DNA of 64,000 nt. It comes from Neckera pumila. Lineage: Eukaryota; Streptophyta; Bryopsida; Hypnales; Neckeraceae. The notes under the pieces were generated by a model. The model was not told the DNA's origin, searched no databases, and saw only the letters and a list, made by a program, of their open reading frames with translations. This document shows positions 58,996 to 64,000 of the stretch, in pieces. A program made the position numbers and the translations under genes. The stretch covers positions 4,590,501-4,654,500 of the forward strand of contig OZ018417.1 of NCBI GenBank assembly GCA_963969595.1, written 5' to 3'. Each line of letters starts with the position of its first letter. Position 1 is the stretch's first letter.

Positions 58996-59621
58996 GGTGA
59001 TCAAACCTAAGAAAATCTCTTTGGCTTTAGCTTTCTCTTTCCTATCTCAGTGAACAAGATTTGGACGACGATGGTGATCAGAAACGCTTAAATGCGGAAA
59101 GGGAAACGAGGAGAAACCTAGCCACCACGCAAGAGCACAGACAGAGGAGGAGCGGCATTGAAGCTCAAGAATGGGGGACGCTGACGGCCGCAGACGGGAC
59201 GGGGAGAGACGCTGCCGCTACCGCTCGTCATTCAGTTTGACGAATGCACGGAGTTCGTCGGGGTCAGTAAACAGAGTACGTCCATTTGAACGAACGGAGC
59301 TTTTCAGGAAATAGAGTCCAGCTGTTATTAGAAAGAAAGAGGTGTGCTAAACCCGTCTCACAAAGTGGGGGGAAATTTACCCTTGGGAAATTGCAAGTTT
59401 TAAATTCATATTTGCAATCAGAGGCCACAAATTAGATAGGAGAGGTGTCGAAAATAGAATCAACTCCGCTCAAAATAGGGGGCATTTTATTTACAAGTAC
59501 CCCGCTAAAAAAAATTCATTCCACAGGACCCACTTCATGGGACAAGTTTAGCGTCCTACCAATTATAAAATCCTGTCAAAAAATTCTCCATTCATTTGAC
59601 CCTAGGTAAATTGACCTATTA
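58996..59621. other. RRM-gene promoter region
   Basis: GC-moderate 5' flank of the minus-strand RRM gene to about 59290, then AT-rich sequence. No divergent gene is visible. Confidence 0.4.
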
Positions 59622-59920
59622 GATGACATTTCGGAGGTGTAAAAAGTAGTTTCAGCAATTTAATCCCATTCCTTTGCTAGAATAAATAGTAATGCCATCA
59701 AAATACTTAATTAATAAAAAATTAGTAAAATAATAATAATAATAATAAAATAAAATTATTAAAAATTATTGATTTTTTAAAATTGATATTTTTTAATATT
59801 AATTTTGACATGGTAGTTGCTGTGCCATGTCAGCCAGTTGCTGCAACAAAGTTCCCACAGTCTAGGAACTCAAGGGAACTCAGGGAAACTCACAACCCTT
59901 CAGACCACCGAAATGTCATT
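59622..59920. mobile_element. Family D-related MITE, copy D6
   Basis: GATGACATTTCGGAGGTG at the left and CCGAAATGTCATT at the right, TA on both sides; 299 bp. It shares the GCCATGTCAGCCAGTTGCTGC and GGGAACTCA blocks with other D copies. The termini GATGACATTT define a subfamily with D5. Includes an AATAATAATAATAATAA run. Confidence 0.6.
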
Positions 59921-60016
59921 TAATGCCTTGCTTGTCTTCCAATAGATGAAAGTAGATAATGAAGTTGTCTATTTATCATCTTTTCCTTTACTCAAATAGG
60001 TTAACCTAATGCATTA

Positions 60017-60286
60017 GAGGGGATTTGGAGCCTTTGGAAGATTGCGAGTTCCCATATGTTTTCAAAACTGCAGGAATGTAGCTGCAGTAGCTGGCTAATG
60101 TGGCACAGACTATGCTACATCATTTTTGAAAAATAAAATAAAATAAAAATAGTTTAAAATGACATTTGAAAAAAAAATCTTTTTTTTGTAATAAATGTTT
60201 TCTAACAATCCATATTGTTGTTCACAAAATTGGGCTAGATTAGGAGACAGGCCTGAAATGGCCCTTCAAAGGCCCCAAATCCCCTC
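60017..60286. mobile_element. Family D MITE, copy D4
   Basis: GAGGGGATTTGGAGCCTTTG at the left and GGCCCCAAATCCCCTC at the right, TA on both sides; 270 bp. The interior has AGCTGCAGTAGCTGGCTAAT, an A/T-rich centre and GGCCTGAAATGGCC. Non-coding. Confidence 0.7.
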
Positions 60287-60340
60287 TAATATTACATTTG
60301 TAGGGAGGTGGTAGAGAATAGATGTCCTTGTCTTTTTGCA

Positions 60341-61641
60341 CTATAAAAAACTAGCCTTTTTTATGATGTCTGAAAAAACGTCGTCTGATGTCCGGAAAAA
60401 CATGTCTGAGAGTCAACATAGATGTCACCTAAAATTGCATCACGAAAAAAAAGCAAAAACGTCTACTATTTTCAAAAAATATGCCCAATTTGGCCTTGTT
60501 TTTTTTTGACATCACACATGACATGCTTTTTCAAGGTCCCCAAAGTGTGCCATTTGCCGAACAACTTAGTTCCACGTAAGCGCCACATGGGCGGGCAGTG
60601 CCATGTAGGAAAAAAATTTCATTCGGTTTATTGCTGACGTGGACCAAGGGAAAAGTGACATGGAACCGCCAATATCTGACGTGGCATGCCTTGTCAGCAT
60701 ACTTTTATGTTGTTTAGAAAATTTTAATGCTGTTTTTTTAAATGTCAATTTAGACATCTACTTAGACGTCTTGTGAGATATCAATTGCTGCACATTGTAC
60801 CCATAGAACAAGGTCAGTAGAAAAAAATCATTCAAAAAAATAAAAAAATAAAAAAACAATCAAAATGAAAAGAATTAAATAAGAATTAAATAAAACTTAC
60901 CATATATCATCAAGAAAATTTTTGATGGCAAAATGAAGGAATTCATTCATTAAAAGTTAGTGAAAATGAAGGATTAAGAGGTCCTGTTTATTTTCATTGT
61001 CCGTCCATAGTGAGACAAAAGATATGGGAGAACTAAAATATGGGAGAACTAAAATATGGGAACTTAACCATTGTAAGTTTTGACATTGTATTAGACGTCT
61101 AGACGTTGTTTCAGACATGTAGATGTTCTTTCAGACATCTAGAGCATGTTATTTCAGACATTTTACATTGAATACAACTCTTGCTTTACATATCCCACAT
61201 GGATTGTTTCACTTCCTACCACCCCACAGTATAAAGACCATCTCTTTTCATCCATGGTGCACATCCATCCATTATCCTTTTTTTTCAAAGTATGTCATGT
61301 AGCTGCCCTTCCCCTAAATTTTTTTAATATGGTCAACATTTTATCATTGCCCGTAATAATTTTTACTAATTTATCCGTAGACAAAATGGACCTATTTGCT
61401 GACTTGGCAATCTATGTTTTTTTGGACGTCCCAAACAACATCAACATAATTTCAATCATGTCAAATAAAACGTCAGCATCAATGATAACATCAACTTAGA
61501 TTTATAGTAAAAAGCCAATGTTTTCTGCAACGTCCACCAAAATCTACCTTGTTGGGTCAAATGTCCTTTGAAATCTTCATGTTTTATCAGACAATGCCGT
61601 TAGAGGTAAAACATCACCAAAAACATGGTTTTCTTATACTG
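60341..61641. mobile_element. CACTA-like non-autonomous element (candidate)
   Basis: The left end CACTATAAAAAACTAGCC and the complement of the right end, CACAGTATAAGAAAACCATG, both resemble the CACTACAAGAAAA termini of plant CACTA (EnSpm) elements. Subterminal zones hold many GATGTCTGA / TCAGACATCTAG motifs (60364-60410; 61080-61160; 61585-61600), as CACTA elements do. No transposase. No convincing 3-bp target duplication was found. Confidence 0.4.
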
Positions 61642-63077
61642 TGGGAAAAGAGGAATTAAACATTACCGAGATTTTGAGCCCTCCGGAGGGCTGCTCCAGA
61701 TTGACAGACCAAGCTATTTTCAAGCTTGGTTTGTTAATCTAAAAAGTCCCCTGGCCAGCAATCAATGCGGCTAACTACTCGCCAAAACAGTCAGATTTCG
61801 TATTTTTTATTTATTTTTCTTTTAACTCGTAAAACTCAATTCTTGTGCCACTGTCATTGCAATTTCAGCTGCGTGAAAATAGGGAAATATGAATTTTCAT
61901 TTCCAAAAAATCAAATTTCAGGGTCCCTCAAGAGGCCTAAAATTTTCTCTAATGAAAGCGTTACTTTCTGAATCTACTTCCCATAATCTCATCTAAGGTG
62001 GGTATACCCAAAACTGCCACAAATTGGTACTATGCCTAGTTATTGTTACTAGGCTGGTCAGATTTTCATTTTGTCTTGTTGGCAAATGAAAGGAGGTTCC
62101 AACGCACCAAAGAACGTAGCATTTGGATACTATATGCAAAAGTTATTAAGGAACAAAGTTTGGTTCTAAAAGCGTTTCTTCCAAATAGGTACAGAGCTGA
62201 TTTTGGAGATGTACAAAGAGTATAGATGGCGTTTTAAGGTTAGTGGCACATTTGGGTGTACCCATTTCATATTCAAATGAAGAAGCTTCATATTATATAT
62301 GCTTTTGGCAACCACTATTTCTATTTTTTAAAAGACAATGCAGTAGGCAGTGTGGATTTTTGAATATCAGTGTTCAAATGGATGATGGAGATGGTTCCAA
62401 TTCAAAATTAAGAGGCTATTTCCCTCTCACTCCCTTAACTAATCCAAGTTTTAAACTTTTGAATATTAAAAATTGCAAGTGGATTTGCAAACCACCCAAT
62501 AAAATTGTGCAATAAATAGGAGTTTAAAGATACATTACACTATAACATTATAACCTTTGATATTGCTTTCAAAAAAGATTGCAATGTGAGTAGCACCTAA
62601 GCATTGAAGAGGTATGGTTTCCTTTTAAAACGCATATTTGTCTTAATTAAAAATATCATTTTACAATAAACAATGTATAAAAAATTTTGATTATTGATTT
62701 TATCCATTGTAGGTCCAAAGTAAAATCACTATGGATTATATATATTGGAATATCTATCAAGTCTATCTTATGCAATACCTATCACAACATTTACTCCATT
62801 TAAAAACTATCCTTCTAGCCCAAATTGAAATACCTATCACAATCTATGGTACATTCAAAAATTAATCCCTATATTTTAATAAATATCCATCACCTACAAG
62901 AAATCAATCGTTAAATTTTCCTACCCATTTGTTCATTGCAAAAGGATATCTTTGATTAAGAAAAATGCATAATATAATAAGAAAACTATACCTCTTCAAT
63001 GCTTAGGTGCTACTCACATCACAATCCCCTATTTAAAAACAATATTGGTGGTTACGATTTTATAGTATAATGTATCT
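61642..63077. other. AT-rich spacer, no gene seen
   Basis: Only short open frames without known domains. ATTGAAGAGGTAT near 62604 and ATACCTCTTCAAT near 62988, each flanked by GCTTAGGTGCTACTCACAT-like sequence, form a widely spaced inverted repeat (about 62580-63030). Confidence 0.45.
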
Positions 63078-64000
63078 TTAACCCCTAAAGGACCAACATG
63101 CGTTTTTTGACAATATAGAAATTTTGAGCAGGTACATGTGATTAGAGATTTGCATGTTTTAGGTCCAAAGTTTAAAGAACTTATGAATGAGGAATATCTT
63201 TCATGTGAACAAAATTTTATGACATTTGGAAATATGAGTATAAAATTATGGCCTAATATATTATTTTTTTCTCCCGACCAAGCAATCCTGGAAGATCAAG
63301 AAAAAATCACTTTTTTCATCAACAAAAATTTGAAATTGATTTTTGAGATTTATATGTATGTGGAAAGCTTTAAATCATTCCATTTTGATCCATGAGTCAA
63401 AAGTCATGGGGAGTTTTAGTTTGTAGGCACTTATGGATTCTCTACTCCATTAGATGACATTTGAAACCTTTGGAAGACTGCGAGTTTCCTTGTGTTCCCA
63501 AGCGCAGGGGAAGCAACTGGCTGATGTGGTCAAAATGGTGCCACGTCATTTTTTATTTTATTTTATTTTTTATTTTTTATTTTATTTTTTTATTTTTGCC
63601 TAAAATGATATTTGGAAAAGAAAAACAAATTTTGACAACCCCTATCGGCTGTTCACATAATCGGGCCAAATTTGGGAACACGCCTGAAACGGCCCTCTAA
63701 TGCCTTCAAATGTCATCCTAATGTTAAATAAACTTTGAATTTGCTTAGTTAACTCAATTTTGAAAAAAATAAAATCATAGGATGTAGATTGTTTATTACA
63801 ACATTATAGCCATTGGGATTGGCATTTTCCAATTCCATAACTAAATTCTTAACAATTTCATATTTTGAATCATTCTCTTCTTCTTTCTACTTATTATTTT
63901 TTTCCTATATGTTGTACAATTCCAAATGATGTAAAAATTTTCAAGCATATTGACAACTTTCTTAGGAAAATGATTTTAACAAAGCATCACCATTTGGGAC
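63078..64000. mobile_element. Family C element, copy C5, cut by the window edge and carrying a nested MITE
   Basis: Starts TTAACCCCTAAAGGACCAAC and matches the left half of C4 (ACATGCGTTTTTTG, GCCTAATATATTA, GGAAAGCTTT.AA.CATTCCA). The match is interrupted at about 63450-63720 by D5 and resumes afterwards with sequence matching C4 around 33850-34080. The right end lies beyond the window. Confidence 0.6.
63453..63718. mobile_element. Family D-related MITE, copy D5, nested in C5
   Basis: GATGACATTTGAAACCTTTG at the left and CCTTCAAATGTCATC at the right; 266 bp. The interior has GTGGTCAAAATGGTGCCACG, a T-rich centre (TTTTATTTTA repeats) and GCCTGAAACGGCC. Non-coding. Confidence 0.65.

Overview
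This window is nuclear DNA of a land plant. The evidence is spliceosomal GT-AG introns, a plant WEE1 kinase, an organellar GatA with a transit-peptide-like leader, a 20S proteasome alpha subunit, a GPI-anchored GH17/X8 beta-1,3-glucanase, an F-box protein and a mitochondrial tandem-RRM protein. Compact genes, mostly short introns and very AT-rich repeat-filled spacers suggest a seed-free plant such as a bryophyte. That placement is inference; no species is identified.

Layout. 1-13.6 kb is gene-dense: an F-box gene runs off the left edge on the minus strand, then WEE1 (10 exons, 495 codons) and GatA (10 exons, 552 codons) on the plus strand. GatA carries two oddities: a tandem copy of the end of exon 1 inside intron 1, and a broken reading frame in intron 7 that weakly resembles plasmid/phage D5/P4-type primase-helicases. 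13.6-18.2 kb is AT-rich spacer with one terminal-inverted-repeat element. At 18.2-19.0 kb lies an intronless proteasome alpha-4 gene on the minus strand.

19-50 kb is a repeat landscape with no gene I can recognise. It holds several families of short inverted-repeat elements: (A) AAGGTAGGAGGTCC-ended foldbacks; (B) a 261-bp hairpin element; (C) elements with TTAA at both ends and CCCCTAAAGG-type termini, resembling the piggyBac target and terminus signature; (D) about 270-bp elements flanked by TA with GAGGGGATTTGG termini. It also holds a 3.5-kb near-perfect palindrome (25470-28969), a 1.2-kb foldback built from 176-178-bp tandem units (37478-38691), a G-poor tract studded with CCAA..TTGG boxes (35.8-37.3 kb) and a 35-bp minisatellite.

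50.3-53.9 kb holds the glucanase gene (3 exons, 511 codons). 56.3-59.0 kb holds the tandem-RRM gene (6 exons, 293 codons, minus strand). 59.3-64 kb returns to repeats, with three family D elements, a CACTA-like candidate and a family C element cut by the window edge.

The genes are unrelated housekeeping or regulatory loci rather than a cluster: cell-cycle checkpoint kinase, organellar tRNA-dependent amidation, protein turnover (proteasome, F-box), cell-wall glucan handling, and organellar RNA binding. A recurring feature is local tandem duplication in introns and flanks next to exons (GatA intron 1, glucanase intron 2, RRM-gene intron 1, WEE1 downstream). All exon joins were worked out by eye from splice consensus, frame continuity and family conservation.
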